Source: an uncultured Christensenella sp. (lineage in GTDB: Bacteria > Bacillota > Clostridia > Christensenellales > Borkfalkiaceae). Taken from it: 64,000 bases of DNA. Location of the stretch: contig CAJTUI010000002.1 in assembly GCA_910579705.1 (NCBI GenBank), forward strand, positions 1 to 64,000, written 5' to 3'. This document shows positions 45,536-54,114 of the stretch, piece by piece. The notes beneath the pieces are model-generated. The model saw nothing but the letters and a program-made list of their open reading frames with translations, was not told where the DNA came from and searched no databases. Positions within the stretch are counted from its first letter, which is position 1; every line of letters begins with the position of its first letter. A program made the translations under genes and the position numbers.

Positions 45536-45541
45536 ATTATA
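45536..45541 (-). promoter_or_regulatory. Likely -10 box for the giant repeat protein gene
   Basis: TATAAT on the minus strand in an AT-rich region 48 bp before the ATG at 45488; the -35 region is T-rich and has no clear TTGACA. The rest of 45489-45668 is AT-rich and I see nothing else in it. Confidence 0.45.
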
Positions 45542-45668
45542 TAGTTTACACCAATAAAAATAAAAAGTAAATATAATTATCAATTTTTTTTGACGATTTT
45601 TAAAATTTTTCCCTTTAACCGCGTAATATTACGGGGTGTAAATTTTTTTTGCGGCGTTCGGGCGGGTA

Positions 45669-45700
45669 GTATAAACGGCGCGGCTCAGGCGCATAATAAT
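45669..45700 (+). promoter_or_regulatory. Possible sigma-F/sigma-G type sporulation promoter
   Basis: GTATA (45669-45673), 18 bp, CATAATA (45692-45698). This resembles the forespore sigma pattern (xxATA, 17-18 bp, CATnnTA). It lies ahead of the 50-codon gene at 45727, next to spoIVA. The similarity is suggestive only. Confidence 0.35.
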
Positions 45701-45726
45701 AAAAACGCACGGAGGTTGCACCTGTT

Positions 45727-45879
45727 ATGGCAAAGAAAAAAATAGTAAAATTGACTGACGCGCAGTACGTCGAATACATTATGAGTCTTAAAGACGAGCC
45801 CGCGCTTTACAGTGCGAAAGGGGAATTGACCGTTCCCCGCAGCGTGGATAAAACCGAAGAGAAAAAGAAAGGAAAATAA
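45727..45879 (+). CDS. Small basic protein of 50 residues next to spoIVA
   Basis: A 50-codon gene beginning MAKKKIVKLTDAQYVEYIMS and ending in a lysine-rich tail KTEEKKKGK. GGAGGT (45711-45716) lies 10 bp before the ATG, and a strong terminator follows 13 bp after the stop, so it is a complete transcription unit. The fold is probably one amphipathic helix with charged ends. I do not recognise a family. Its position convergent with spoIVA and the possible forespore promoter suggest, but do not prove, a spore-associated role. Confidence 0.75.
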   Translation: MAKKKIVKLTDAQYVEYIMSLKDEPALYSAKGELTVPRSVDKTEEKKKGK

Positions 45880-45891
45880 CGAAAAAGATAT

Positions 45892-45931
45892 GCGGCGGGC
45901 GCAGAATACTGCGCCCGCCGCGTTTGTTTTT
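45892..45931. terminator. Bidirectional terminator between the small gene and spoIVA
   Basis: A 13-bp GC stem (45892-45904 with 45909-45921) with an AATA loop. To the right GTTTGTTTTTTG follows; to the left, on the minus strand, TATCTTTTTC. Confidence 0.88.
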
Positions 45932-45933
45932 TG

Positions 45934-47409
45934 TCAGAGCAATATGCAGATAACCCCGCCCTTGCCCTCGTTTATTATTCTCGTTATTGCGCGGCGCATC
46001 TTCGCCTTCGTATCGTCGCGCATACCCGAAACCTTGCCCGAAAGCCCTTCCTTGACCATACCGCGGAGCGACTTCCCGAACACGTTCGTTTCCCACATCC
46101 CCTCGGGATTGTTTTCGAAACCGTTCATCATACCCTGCACTATGCCTTCGCTCTGCTGGGCGTTGCCCATAATGGGGCTGACCTCGCCCGTGACGTCAAT
46201 CTTGACTATGTGGTAGCTGGGCGCGGTGGCTTTAAGCTTAATGCCCACGCTGCCGCCCTGACGCACCACCTTGGGCTGTTCGAGGCTCATATCGGCGTCG
46301 TCGGGCTGAACTATGCCGTAGCCGTTAACCCTTGCGCACTCGAAAGCGTCCTTGATTTTATCGTAACTGTGCTTAGCCTCCGCCGTGCCCCGCACGTAAC
46401 GCATAAGCGTGCACTCGTCGGAGATACTGTCGCCCGCGATTTCGGAAAGCATATCGAAGAATATTCCGTCCTTGGCGTACGCGGTTATTTCGGCCCTGCC
46501 CTCCGAAAGGTTGAGGCTTACCGAAGTTTCGGCTTTCCAGTAACCGCAGTCGCCGAACGCCGTATCGAACGCGTTGCAGTCCTTCATACGGCACACCTTC
46601 GGCGCGGCCGCGCGGACTCGTTCCAAAAGTTCCGAAAGCGCCGTGGAATCGGGCGCGAGATAGCGCATCCACTCGGGAATGTTTACGTCGAACGCGACGA
46701 CGGGGAACTCGAAAAGCACCGCTTTCAGAATATCCATAAGTCCGTCCGCGCCGAGCTTTTCGCAGTTGGCGGCGATTACCGTGTTGTTATATTTTTGTTC
46801 GAGCTCCACCTTCAACGCCCGCGCCGCCGCGGAATCGGGGTTCGAGCAGTTGAGCACGATTACGAACGGCTTGCCTATTTCTTTAAGGCTTTTCACAGTC
46901 CGCTCTTCCGCCTCCACATAGCCGCCGCGGGGAATTTCCGCAATGCTGCCGTCGGTCGTAACGAGTATGCCGATTGTGGAATGCTCCTTTATAACCCTTT
47001 CCGTGCCGAGCGCCGCCGCCTGTGCAAAGGGCAAAGGATTATCGCTCCAGGGCGTGTTTACGAGGCGGGGCTTGCCGTCCTCCTCGAAACCGATCGCGCC
47101 CTCGGTGACAAAGCCCACGCAATCTATGAGTCTTACGTTTGCCTGAGCGTTATCTATTTTTACGCACGCCGCTTGGGCGGGAACGAACTTCGGCTCGGTA
47201 GTCATTACGCTTTTACCGGAAGCCGACTGGGGCAATTCGTCCGTCATAACGTTTTTGGAATTTTCGTCCGTGACGTTGGGAATAACCAGCTCGGTCATAA
47301 ATTTTTTTATTAATGTGGATTTACCCGTCCGCACGGGCCCGACCACTCCTATATAGATATCTCCGCCGCTCCTTTTGGCAATATCCTCGTAAACGTTGTA
47401 ATCAACCAT
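45934..47409 (-). CDS. spoIVA: Stage IV sporulation protein A
   Basis: SpoIVA is an ATPase that polymerises on the outer forespore membrane to form the base of the spore coat. The 491-residue length is standard. The N-terminal GTPase-like domain has Walker A GVVGPVRTGKSTLIKKFM near residue 22 and a Walker B region RLIDCVGFVTEGAIGF near 93. The C-terminus ends GKGGVICILL, the anchoring tip of the family. GGAGG precedes the ATG. With spoIIE it shows the organism is a spore former. Confidence 0.96.
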   Translation of the reverse strand: MVDYNVYEDIAKRSGGDIYIGVVGPVRTGKSTLIKKFMTELVIPNVTDENSKNVMTDELPQSASGKSVMTTEPKFVPAQAACVKIDNAQANVRLIDCVGFVTEGAIGFEEDGKPRLVNTPWSDNPLPFAQAAALGTERVIKEHSTIGILVTTDGSIAEIPRGGYVEAEERTVKSLKEIGKPFVIVLNCSNPDSAAARALKVELEQKYNNTVIAANCEKLGADGLMDILKAVLFEFPVVAFDVNIPEWMRYLAPDSTALSELLERVRAAAPKVCRMKDCNAFDTAFGDCGYWKAETSVSLNLSEGRAEITAYAKDGIFFDMLSEIAGDSISDECTLMRYVRGTAEAKHSYDKIKDAFECARVNGYGIVQPDDADMSLEQPKVVRQGGSVGIKLKATAPSYHIVKIDVTGEVSPIMGNAQQSEGIVQGMMNGFENNPEGMWETNVFGKSLRGMVKEGLSGKVSGMRDDTKAKMRRAITRIINEGKGGVICILL

Positions 47410-47519
47410 ATCCGCCTCCGCAAAAACTATGTGTACAATAACTTATTACGCGGATTTTCAATTTAGAACGGCGCAAACGAAAATATTTATTATCTTTAAA
47501 GCGCGGCGCAACAAACGAC

Positions 47520-47548
47520 CCGCCCGCGGGCGCAAAGCCCGCGGGCGG
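47520..47548 (-). terminator. Terminator of the five-gene hydrolase/ATP-grasp operon
   Basis: A perfect 12-bp all-GC stem (47520-47531 with 47537-47548) lies 12 bp after the stop of the ATP-grasp gene. The minus-strand T tract (GTCGTTTGTTG) is weak. Confidence 0.65.
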
Positions 47549-47560
47549 TTATCCTTATTG

Positions 47561-48748
47561 TCAGTGCGTTTTCATAACGTCCGAATAAAATTCCTGAAGG
47601 TGTTTCTTCGTCTTGAACGCGGCCACGTACATAGTATCCGCCATAGCGCCGCTGAGCGCGCGCGGCACCCTGCCCGTCATTCTCATTTCCGCGGCGTACT
47701 TTTCCAAAATTTCGCTTTCGGGCATAACGAAATTCTTTCCGTCCCGCCTGCCTGCGAACGCGCAGTAATATCTCTCGCCCGTCTTAATCTGCGTACTGCC
47801 GAAAGCCAGCACGTCCGCCCAGATTTTATATACGTCCACGCTGTTGGCGTAGTTCATCATATCGGGCGAAATGCCGCCGCTCGGCCGCATATTGACTTCC
47901 AGCGCGACAAGCTCTCCCTTCTTCCCCACGCTCTGGTCGCGGGAAAGACGGAAATACTCGAAATGTACGAAACGGTTCTTTACGTTGAAAGCTTTGACAG
48001 TCTTTCTGCCCGCCTCGCGCACGTCCGCATAGGGCTCGTCGAGGATATAGAACGCGCAGTTGCCGTTCTCGTTCACCACGTCCATAAGCGAAGAGGGCGT
48101 GACGTTTCCCGTTTCGAAAACGGGCTCTCCGTTGCCGTCTATGACCGCGTCGTAAGTAAGCACCTCGCCGTCCACGTACTCTTCCATAATGTACTGTACT
48201 GGCGATTTATGCTCCAAAAATTCCGCAAGCTGCTCGTCGTTTTCCAATTTGCGCGTATCGTTAGCGCCCACGCCGTTATCGGGCTTGACTATCACGGGAT
48301 AGCCGACTTCCGCTATAAACTTTTTGCAAACGTTGAGCGATTTGACTATGCAGTGCCTTGCGACCTTCAAATCGGCTTTTACAAAGCACTTCTTCATCTG
48401 CGACTTGTACTTTATCTTCTTTACGTCTTTGGATAAAAAGCCCGACTTTATGTTGAACGCCGTGCGCAACGCCGCGTCGCGTTCCAGCCAGTACTCGTTA
48501 TTGCTTTCGAGAAACTCTATCTGTCCGTACTTGAATATGTAGAAAGCAACGGCGCGGTAAACCTCTTCGTAGTGTTCGAGGTTCGTGACCCAGTAATACT
48601 CGTCAACGGAATTTTTAACCTCGTCTTTGAGCTGTTCGTAAGGGCAGTCGCCTATACCCAGCACGTTAAACCCGTCGTCTTGCAACTGTTTGCAGAATTT
48701 CCAGTAATTCTCCGGAAAGTTAGGTGAAATAAAAACAAAATTTCTCAT
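47561..48748 (-). CDS. ATP-grasp domain protein
   Basis: The 395-residue protein starts MRNFVFISPNFPENYWKFC. An N-terminal pre-ATP-grasp domain (residues about 1-105) leads to an ATP-grasp domain with VIVKPDNGVGANDTRK near 155 and IMEEYVDGEVLTYDAV near 187. VALEVNMRPSGG near 288 holds the metal-binding Glu and Asn. Such enzymes activate a carboxylate as acyl-phosphate and join it to an amine or thiol; the substrate cannot be read from sequence. It is the last gene of the operon that starts at 52631, 12 bp after the esterase gene. Confidence 0.85.
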   Translation of the reverse strand: MRNFVFISPNFPENYWKFCKQLQDDGFNVLGIGDCPYEQLKDEVKNSVDEYYWVTNLEHYEEVYRAVAFYIFKYGQIEFLESNNEYWLERDAALRTAFNIKSGFLSKDVKKIKYKSQMKKCFVKADLKVARHCIVKSLNVCKKFIAEVGYPVIVKPDNGVGANDTRKLENDEQLAEFLEHKSPVQYIMEEYVDGEVLTYDAVIDGNGEPVFETGNVTPSSLMDVVNENGNCAFYILDEPYADVREAGRKTVKAFNVKNRFVHFEYFRLSRDQSVGKKGELVALEVNMRPSGGISPDMMNYANSVDVYKIWADVLAFGSTQIKTGERYYCAFAGRRDGKNFVMPESEILEKYAAEMRMTGRVPRALSGAMADTMYVAAFKTKKHLQEFYSDVMKTH

Positions 48749-48760
48749 AAAAGAACTCCT

Positions 48761-49528
48761 TTATTGTTCTGGACAAAAACCCAACGCGCGCATAAAAAAC
48801 GGGATTTGTTTTTCCCAGCTCGCCTCGGAATGACCTCCTCCCGCAATTATGCGCGAGGTCAGATACACGTTTTTCTCAACCAGCGCGGCGCAGGTATCGC
48901 AAAACGCCTTTTTCTGCGGCGCGTGATTGATAAACTCTTTACTTCCGTAATCGGTATACAGGTGCGTATCTCTGCCGAACCTGCCCTTTATAACAAAATC
49001 GGGCACCTCTCCGCCGTAGACCCAGAAACTGGGCGACAGCGCCGCGCCGCGCGAAAAGTATCTGTTGTATTTAGAAAGCGCGTAAACGGTCATAAGCCCG
49101 CCCATAGAACTGCCGCCTATCGCTGTGTGCGCCCTGTCCGCAAGCGTTCTGTAATTTGCGTCTATATACGGTTTGAACTCCGACACGAGCCAGTCCATAT
49201 ACTTTTTACCGCGCCCCTTTATCTTGACCTCGCCCCTGAAAACGAAATCCGCGGGGGAGTATTCGGAAAGTCTTCCGTCGCCCTCTCTATTGCACTCCAC
49301 CGCCGCGATTATAAGCGGGGTGCGCGTGTTGTCGAGGTAATCTTTAAGCCCCCAGCTCTTGCCGTAAGTCGCCTCTTCGTCGGAAAACAGGTTGTGCCCG
49401 TCAAACATATACATTACGGGATAGCGCCGCGTTTCGTCAAACCCGTAGTCCGCGGGCAAGTACACGTACGCCTTTCTCTCCGCCGCGCCCGTAAGGGTCG
49501 GGATTTGTATAAGCCATTCCTTTATCAT
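48761..49528 (-). CDS. Putative esterase (esterase D/Fes-like alpha/beta hydrolase)
   Basis: The 255-residue protein has the serine hydrolase elbow AIGGSSMGGLMTVYAL near residue 140, a likely acid residue in HLYTDYGSKE, and a catalytic His in AGGGHSEASWEKQIPFFM near 235. No signal peptide is visible, so it acts in the cytoplasm. The fold matches the family of esterase D and enterochelin esterase. It lies 20 bp after the lipase-like gene and 12 bp before the ATP-grasp gene. Confidence 0.85.
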   Translation of the reverse strand: MIKEWLIQIPTLTGAAERKAYVYLPADYGFDETRRYPVMYMFDGHNLFSDEEATYGKSWGLKDYLDNTRTPLIIAAVECNREGDGRLSEYSPADFVFRGEVKIKGRGKKYMDWLVSEFKPYIDANYRTLADRAHTAIGGSSMGGLMTVYALSKYNRYFSRGAALSPSFWVYGGEVPDFVIKGRFGRDTHLYTDYGSKEFINHAPQKKAFCDTCAALVEKNVYLTSRIIAGGGHSEASWEKQIPFFMRALGFCPEQ

Positions 49529-49548
49529 CGGTTAATACGCCGCCTATA

Positions 49549-50469
49549 TTATATATGCAGGTTGATAAATTTAAGTATATCGCCCATAACTTCGTCCTTG
49601 CAGAAATCGTTTAAAATTTCGTGGCGGCCTCCGTCGTACAGCGTAATGTCAACGTCCTTAACGCCCGCCTTGACGAACTTATCCTTCGCCTTTTTCACGC
49701 CCTTGCCGTAGTCGCCGACGGGGTCGTCCGCGCCGGCGACGAAATAGACGGGCAAGTCCTTGGGAACGGAATGAATAGTCGAGTGCGCGCAGGCCTGTTT
49801 TATTATACCGAATAATATATAGTAGCCGTTGTTTGTGAACGGGAAACCGCAAAGCTTGTCGCGCTCGTAAGCGTCCACGTTCTCGGGATTTTTCGAAAGC
49901 CAGTCGTTTTCCGTGCGCGCGGGCTTGAACTTTTTATTGTAACTGCCGAACGCAAGCTTTTTGATAAGCTTGCTCCTGTGCCGCCAGCCGCAGAAAAGCG
50001 CGTTCAGCCTGACCGCGAAAAGCGCGGTGTCAAGCGTGAGCTTGCTTTTGAACCCGCTGCCCATTATTATCGCGCCGTTGAAATCCCCGCCGTACAGCGA
50101 GATATACTTGCGGCAGAAAAACGAGCCCATACTGTGACCCATTATAAAATAAGGCTTACCCTCCGTCTGCTTTTTGACGGCGAGCTGCAAGGCGCGTATA
50201 TCGGCGATTATTGTCTGAAAACTTCTTTCCTTATTAAAATAGCCCAGATAATCCTCCGACCTTACCGACTGTCCGTGACCGAGGTGGTCGTCCGCGCAGA
50301 CGAGAAAGCCCTGAGCGTTGAGAAACTCCGCGAACGGCGCATAGCGCTCGGCGTACTCGCACATACCGTGAATAATCTGCACAACTCCTTTAATCTCGCC
50401 CTCCGGTTTCCAGATACAGGCGTGTATGGTGGTCACCCCGTCGTGCGAGGGGAAATAAATATGCTCCAT
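49549..50469 (-). CDS. Alpha/beta hydrolase, monoacylglycerol lipase-like
   Basis: The 306-residue protein has VVQIIHGMCEYAERYAPFAE near residue 30 (oxyanion region), nucleophile elbow FIMGHSMGSFFCRKY near 108, Asp in AGADDPVGDYGKG near 240, and His in YDGGRHEILND near 278. This is the Hydrolase_4 (monoglyceride lipase or lysophospholipase) pattern. It is the third gene of the operon, 9 bp after the reductase. Confidence 0.88.
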   Translation of the reverse strand: MEHIYFPSHDGVTTIHACIWKPEGEIKGVVQIIHGMCEYAERYAPFAEFLNAQGFLVCADDHLGHGQSVRSEDYLGYFNKERSFQTIIADIRALQLAVKKQTEGKPYFIMGHSMGSFFCRKYISLYGGDFNGAIIMGSGFKSKLTLDTALFAVRLNALFCGWRHRSKLIKKLAFGSYNKKFKPARTENDWLSKNPENVDAYERDKLCGFPFTNNGYYILFGIIKQACAHSTIHSVPKDLPVYFVAGADDPVGDYGKGVKKAKDKFVKAGVKDVDITLYDGGRHEILNDFCKDEVMGDILKFINLHI

Positions 50470-50478
50470 ATTACTATT

Positions 50479-51486
50479 TTATACCTTTAAAAGAATTTTA
50501 ACGTTATCGCGCGAAATACTTCTCTCTCCGCGCTCTATCTCGTGCGCCATTTTTATAACCGCGTCCGTCATCGGCGTGTGCGCGTCGAACTTTTTTCCAA
50601 GTCTCTGGATAACGCCGTTAACGAAATCCACGTCGCACTTCTTGCCCGCGTTCAAATCCGCGTACATACCCGAAACGAGTTTCTTGTGCCCGAGCGTGGC
50701 AAGCGGCAGAAACATCGCCGCGAAAAATTTCTTTGCGCCGTTTTTATACCTGTACAGCCCTACGATGTTATGGCCCTGCAACCTGCCTATCTCCACGCCG
50801 CACTTCTCCGCAACGTCGAACGCCTCGTTTAAAAGCCTGAGCGCGATGCCGCGCGTCGCGCGTTTTTTCGTAAGCTCCCCGAACGTATAGCCCGTCACCG
50901 CGGACAGCGGTGAAAACGCCGAGTTTATGCAAAGTTTGGCCCAGCGCACGCTGAAAAGATTTTCCTCCACACTTACGCGGCCCGCGCAGTCCAGATATTC
51001 CTTTACGATTTCCGCACGCGAGTTGTAGCCGTGCATAGACCCGAGCATAAAGTTCATCTTGCTCTTTTTGGAAGTGAGTTCGGAAATGCCCTCCGCAACC
51101 GTGCTCGCGCCCCAGGTCGCAACGCAGCCGAGACAGCGCCTTGATCCGACAGCCTCGATAACCGACGGTTCGGGCAGGCCGTTCTGCAACGTGCAGATAA
51201 CCCCGTCGTCCGCGAGAAAGTCTTTAAGCGTGGGCAGAATTTTGGGATTTTCGCGCTGTTTCGTCATTAAAAATATAATGTCGTAAACGCCCGACATCTC
51301 GTCCGGCGTAAGCGCGTTGACCTTGACCGTAAAATTAGCGTTGCCCAAAACCTGCGCGCCGTGCGTTTTAATCGCCTCGACGTGGCGGACGTTGCGCGTA
51401 ATCAAATCTATCTGTTTTCCGCTTGCCGCGATATATGCGCCGAGAATAGTTCCCATAGCGCCCGCGCCGTAAATAGCCACTCTCAA
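50479..51486 (-). CDS. Ketopantoate reductase family protein (PanE/ApbA-like)
   Basis: The 335-residue protein opens with a Rossmann loop VAIYGAGAMGTILGAYIA and contains FLMTKQRENPKILPTL and ICTLQNGLPEPSVIE near residue 90-110. The C-terminal helical domain has KLCINSAFSPLSAVTG (catalytic Lys near 188). The family reduces 2-dehydropantoate with NADPH, but many clustered members have other 2-oxo or beta-keto substrates; the operon partners here are hydrolases, not pantothenate genes, so the substrate is open. It overlaps the SGNH gene by 4 bp. Confidence 0.85.
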   Translation of the reverse strand: MRVAIYGAGAMGTILGAYIAASGKQIDLITRNVRHVEAIKTHGAQVLGNANFTVKVNALTPDEMSGVYDIIFLMTKQRENPKILPTLKDFLADDGVICTLQNGLPEPSVIEAVGSRRCLGCVATWGASTVAEGISELTSKKSKMNFMLGSMHGYNSRAEIVKEYLDCAGRVSVEENLFSVRWAKLCINSAFSPLSAVTGYTFGELTKKRATRGIALRLLNEAFDVAEKCGVEIGRLQGHNIVGLYRYKNGAKKFFAAMFLPLATLGHKKLVSGMYADLNAGKKCDVDFVNGVIQRLGKKFDAHTPMTDAVIKMAHEIERGERSISRDNVKILLKV

Positions 51487-52631
51487 TTTTTAAGCCCTCC
51501 GAACGCGGCCTCCGCCATCGCCCTGTATGCGCTTTCCGAGGGGTGCAGATGGTCGCCGCTGTCGTATCCTTCGGCGAACGCTGCCGCGTTGTCGTCGGAA
51601 CGTAATATTTTGTCGAAATCGATAACTCCGTCCGCAATGGTCTGCGTACGTATCCAACCGTTGAATTTGTTTTTAAGCTCCTCGCGGAACGGCGCGTACG
51701 TGCGCCAGCCGTAAATGGGCAGAAGCGTGCCGAGGTAGACTTTAAGCCCGTACTTCCTCGCTATCGAAACATAATAGGCTATGCCGTCTTCCAGCTGCCC
51801 GACTTCGGGCAGGTCGGACATCGGCCTGAACGGGTTTACGTCCGTGCCCACGGGGTGGATTATGTCGTTTATGCCCTGCTGGATAATAACGGCGTCCGCG
51901 CCGTTTACTGTGGCTATCTCGCGCTCGAAACGGTGCTCGCCCGAAAGGCCGTAGCTTTCGTAGGTTATACAGCTGTATTCCCTTAAAATTCTCGTCCCGC
52001 TAGCCGCGCGCCTTACCACCGCGGTATTATTATACGGGTCTGACATACACTTTATGGCAAGATAGTCCGGCCAGCTCTGCGAGGTAATGGAGTCGCCGTA
52101 GCAGATTACGGCGCGGTTTTTATCGTCGGTAAGAACGTCCAGTCCCGTGAAAAAGTAGAACGTGCTTGTAGTGCGCGTCGCCTCCAACGGCAGAACGCCG
52201 CTGAAAGTCGCGTCGCCGAGCGAGAAAAAGCCTTTGGAAAGCGGGCCCGTTATCACCACTGCGGAACGCATAAGCGTAAATTCTTTCAAATAAAAACTGA
52301 CGGTAACCGTGCCCTGCGGCTTGACGCGGAAATTTATCTCGTCGGAACAGATTTCGCCGCCCGCGGGGATTGTAACGCCATCCTTTCCGCCGAATGTCAC
52401 GATTGCCGCGTCTTTTAAGTTGATTTCCCTGTCCGACAGCGCTGTGGCGACCGTGACTCTGCTCAACGTAACGGGCTCCGTTCCGCAGAAGTTGGAAAAG
52501 TGCAGGCGCACGGCGTTTCCGCCGAACGCGCTCTTTACGGGATAACGAAGCGTGATATTTTTAGCGTAAGTTTCGGGTCTGCGGTCGGCAATCGACGTGG
52601 CGTTGCCGCAAACCGTTATCCATTTAGACAT
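51483..52631 (-). CDS. SGNH/GDSL hydrolase
   Basis: The 382-residue protein has an N-terminal beta-sandwich (residues about 1-165) and a GDSL-type hydrolase domain. Block I is VICYGDSITSQSWPDYLA near 180, block III IIQQGINDIIHP near 246, and the Asp/His pair is in DSGDHLHPSESAYRAMAE near 355. Family members deacylate carbohydrates or lipids. No signal peptide is visible. It is the first gene of a five-gene operon, with GAAGGA 6 bp before the ATG and two perfect palindromes upstream (52647-52658, 52695-52706). Confidence 0.88.
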   Translation of the reverse strand: MSKWITVCGNATSIADRRPETYAKNITLRYPVKSAFGGNAVRLHFSNFCGTEPVTLSRVTVATALSDREINLKDAAIVTFGGKDGVTIPAGGEICSDEINFRVKPQGTVTVSFYLKEFTLMRSAVVITGPLSKGFFSLGDATFSGVLPLEATRTTSTFYFFTGLDVLTDDKNRAVICYGDSITSQSWPDYLAIKCMSDPYNNTAVVRRAASGTRILREYSCITYESYGLSGEHRFEREIATVNGADAVIIQQGINDIIHPVGTDVNPFRPMSDLPEVGQLEDGIAYYVSIARKYGLKVYLGTLLPIYGWRTYAPFREELKNKFNGWIRTQTIADGVIDFDKILRSDDNAAAFAEGYDSGDHLHPSESAYRAMAEAAFGGLKN

Positions 52632-52646
52632 TTATATTCCTTCACC

Positions 52647-52658
52647 GCGCATATGCGC
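52647..52658. promoter_or_regulatory. Palindrome GCGCATATGCGC upstream of the hydrolase operon
   Basis: A perfect 12-bp palindrome 16 bp before the SGNH hydrolase start. A related palindrome lies 48 bp further upstream, centre to centre. Confidence 0.6.
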
Positions 52659-52694
52659 AAGACATAAACTTAATTACCGTTCATATCAGGCGTC

Positions 52695-52706
52695 ACGCAT
52701 ATGCGT
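52695..52706. promoter_or_regulatory. Palindrome ACGCATATGCGT upstream of the hydrolase operon
   Basis: A perfect 12-bp palindrome sharing the core CGCATATGCG with the site at 52647. On the minus strand TTTACG overlapping it and TATGAA 18 bp downstream could be a promoter, so a bound regulator would affect transcription of the operon. The rest of 52710-52833 is AT-rich with nothing clear. Confidence 0.55.
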
Positions 52707-52833
52707 AAACATTGGTTTTTGCGCGTATTCCGCGAAAAAGCGTATATTTTCCGCGTATTATACTCCACGTTAAGTATTTTAACATATATATTTTCAATTT
52801 GCAATTATATGAAAAAAATTAAAACAAAAAAAA

Positions 52834-52857
52834 CGGCGCGTTTTTAAAAAACGCGCC
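52834..52857 (-). terminator. Terminator of the DUF378 gene
   Basis: A perfect 12-bp stem (52834-52845 with 52846-52857; the A/T centre forms the loop), followed on the minus strand by TTTTTTTGTTTTAATT. Confidence 0.9.
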
Positions 52858-52864
52858 GCGGAAA

Positions 52865-53098
52865 TTACTCCGCTTTCTTCTCTCTGTGCTTTAATCTTAA
52901 ACCGTGTCCCGATATTATCGGCGAAATGATAAGCCACAACGCCGCAAGCGTGATGATCACGTAAACGACGATTGCGCCCGCGGTGCGGGGGCCCTGAAAA
53001 ATCCAGCCTACGAGGTTGAAATCGAAAATGCCGAAAAGTCCCCAGTTTACCGCGCCGAGCAATACAAGCACGTAAGAAATGATATTTGCAACTACCAT
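52865..53098 (-). CDS. DUF378 family small membrane protein
   Basis: A 77-residue protein with two membrane helices (residues about 3-27 and 40-62) and a basic tail RLKHREKKAE. The segment LLGAVNWGLFGIFDFNLV with its NWG motif is the mark of DUF378. Function unknown. It has a GGAG-type site upstream and a strong terminator after it. Confidence 0.88.
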   Translation of the reverse strand: MVVANIISYVLVLLGAVNWGLFGIFDFNLVGWIFQGPRTAGAIVVYVIITLAALWLIISPIISGHGLRLKHREKKAE

Positions 53099-53178
53099 AA
53101 AAATCTCCTTGCATACAGTTTAGGCATATACGCGGAAATTATACGGCGGGCCTTGCCGCAGTCAGAATTGCGACTGGG

Positions 53179-53718
53179 TTATTTTTCGTAAACGCTTCTC
53201 TTCAATATTCCTATGTACGGAAGCGAACGGTAGTGCTCGTTATAGTCGAGGCCGTAACCGATAACGAACTCGTTCTCTATATCGAAACAGTTGAAATCGG
53301 GCTCGATGTCGTACTCGCGGCGTTCGAGCTTGTTTAACAGCGTGACTATTCTCACCGACGCCGCGCCGCGCTCCGAAAGCAGGACTTTGAGGTTGGCAAG
53401 AGTGAAACCGCTGTCGATAATGTCCTCTACGATAATTACGTCCCTGCCCTTAACGTCCCTGTCAAGGTCTTTCTTGATGTTGAGCTTGCCCGACGAAACC
53501 GCGCCAGAGCCGTAAGACGAAACGGCCATAAAGTCCAGTTCCACCGGCACGGTAAGGTGGCGGATAAAGTCGGAATAGAAAATTATACTGCCCTTTAAAA
53601 TTCCGACCACAAGCGGGCGTTTCCCTTCGTACAGTTTGTCGATTTCCAGCGCGACTTCCTTTACGCGTGCGCGCAACTGTTCTTCCGTGAGCATAATGCG
53701 TTCACAATCTTTGTGCAT
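53179..53718 (-). CDS. hpt: Hypoxanthine phosphoribosyltransferase
   Basis: Hpt salvages hypoxanthine and guanine to IMP and GMP using PRPP. The 179-residue protein has VVGILKGSIIFYSDFIRHL near residue 37 and the PRPP loop VIIVEDIIDSGFTL near 95, then ENEFVIGYGLDYNEHYRSLP near 150. GGAGAG lies 6 bp before the ATG. In many Firmicutes hpt follows tilS directly; here they are on the same strand but separated by three other genes. Confidence 0.94.
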   Translation of the reverse strand: MHKDCERIMLTEEQLRARVKEVALEIDKLYEGKRPLVVGILKGSIIFYSDFIRHLTVPVELDFMAVSSYGSGAVSSGKLNIKKDLDRDVKGRDVIIVEDIIDSGFTLANLKVLLSERGAASVRIVTLLNKLERREYDIEPDFNCFDIENEFVIGYGLDYNEHYRSLPYIGILKRSVYEK

Positions 53719-53751
53719 AAATCTCTCCTTGGTAAAAATTAATATTCGTTA

Positions 53752-54093
53752 TTAAAAATTTGCGCCGTTCCAGCCCCAGTCGTTCACGCCGTGATAAGTG
53801 ACGTAAACTTCGGAGCCTGCCGCTCCCAGCTCTTCGCCGAGAATATCGCAAATAATTCCCGTCATTTTCTCGTACGCCGCGCTCGTTGCGGAGCCGAAAA
53901 GGCTTACCGAAACGTACGCGCCGTTTTCAAGTTTTTTACTGCCGAAATACAAATCGTATCCGTCGGCTATTCCCACCATAAGATAGCTTTCGGGCTTGCC
54001 GAGAACGCGCACCGCCTCCCCGAGCCTTCGTTTTATTTTGTCCTTTTGCTCGCCGTCCAGTTTGCGGCTTAATTTACAGTCGATAAAAGGCAT
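53752..54093 (-). CDS. MIF/4-oxalocrotonate tautomerase-superfamily protein
   Basis: The 113-residue protein begins MPFIDCKLS, so Pro2 is available as the catalytic N-terminal proline, and ends GVNDWGWNGANF, a close match to the C-terminus of macrophage migration inhibitory factor-like tautomerases. The length is right for one MIF domain. Bacterial members tautomerise small keto acids such as phenylpyruvate; the true substrate is unknown. AAGGAGAGGG precedes the ATG. It lies 33 bp upstream of hpt. Confidence 0.85.
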   Translation of the reverse strand: MPFIDCKLSRKLDGEQKDKIKRRLGEAVRVLGKPESYLMVGIADGYDLYFGSKKLENGAYVSVSLFGSATSAAYEKMTGIICDILGEELGAAGSEVYVTYHGVNDWGWNGANF

Positions 54094-54114
54094 ATTCCCT
54101 CTCCTTTAATTTAT

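Noticed and set aside
45931..47313. 460-codon open frame on the plus strand
   Set aside because: Antisense shadow of spoIVA; it begins inside the shared terminator region.
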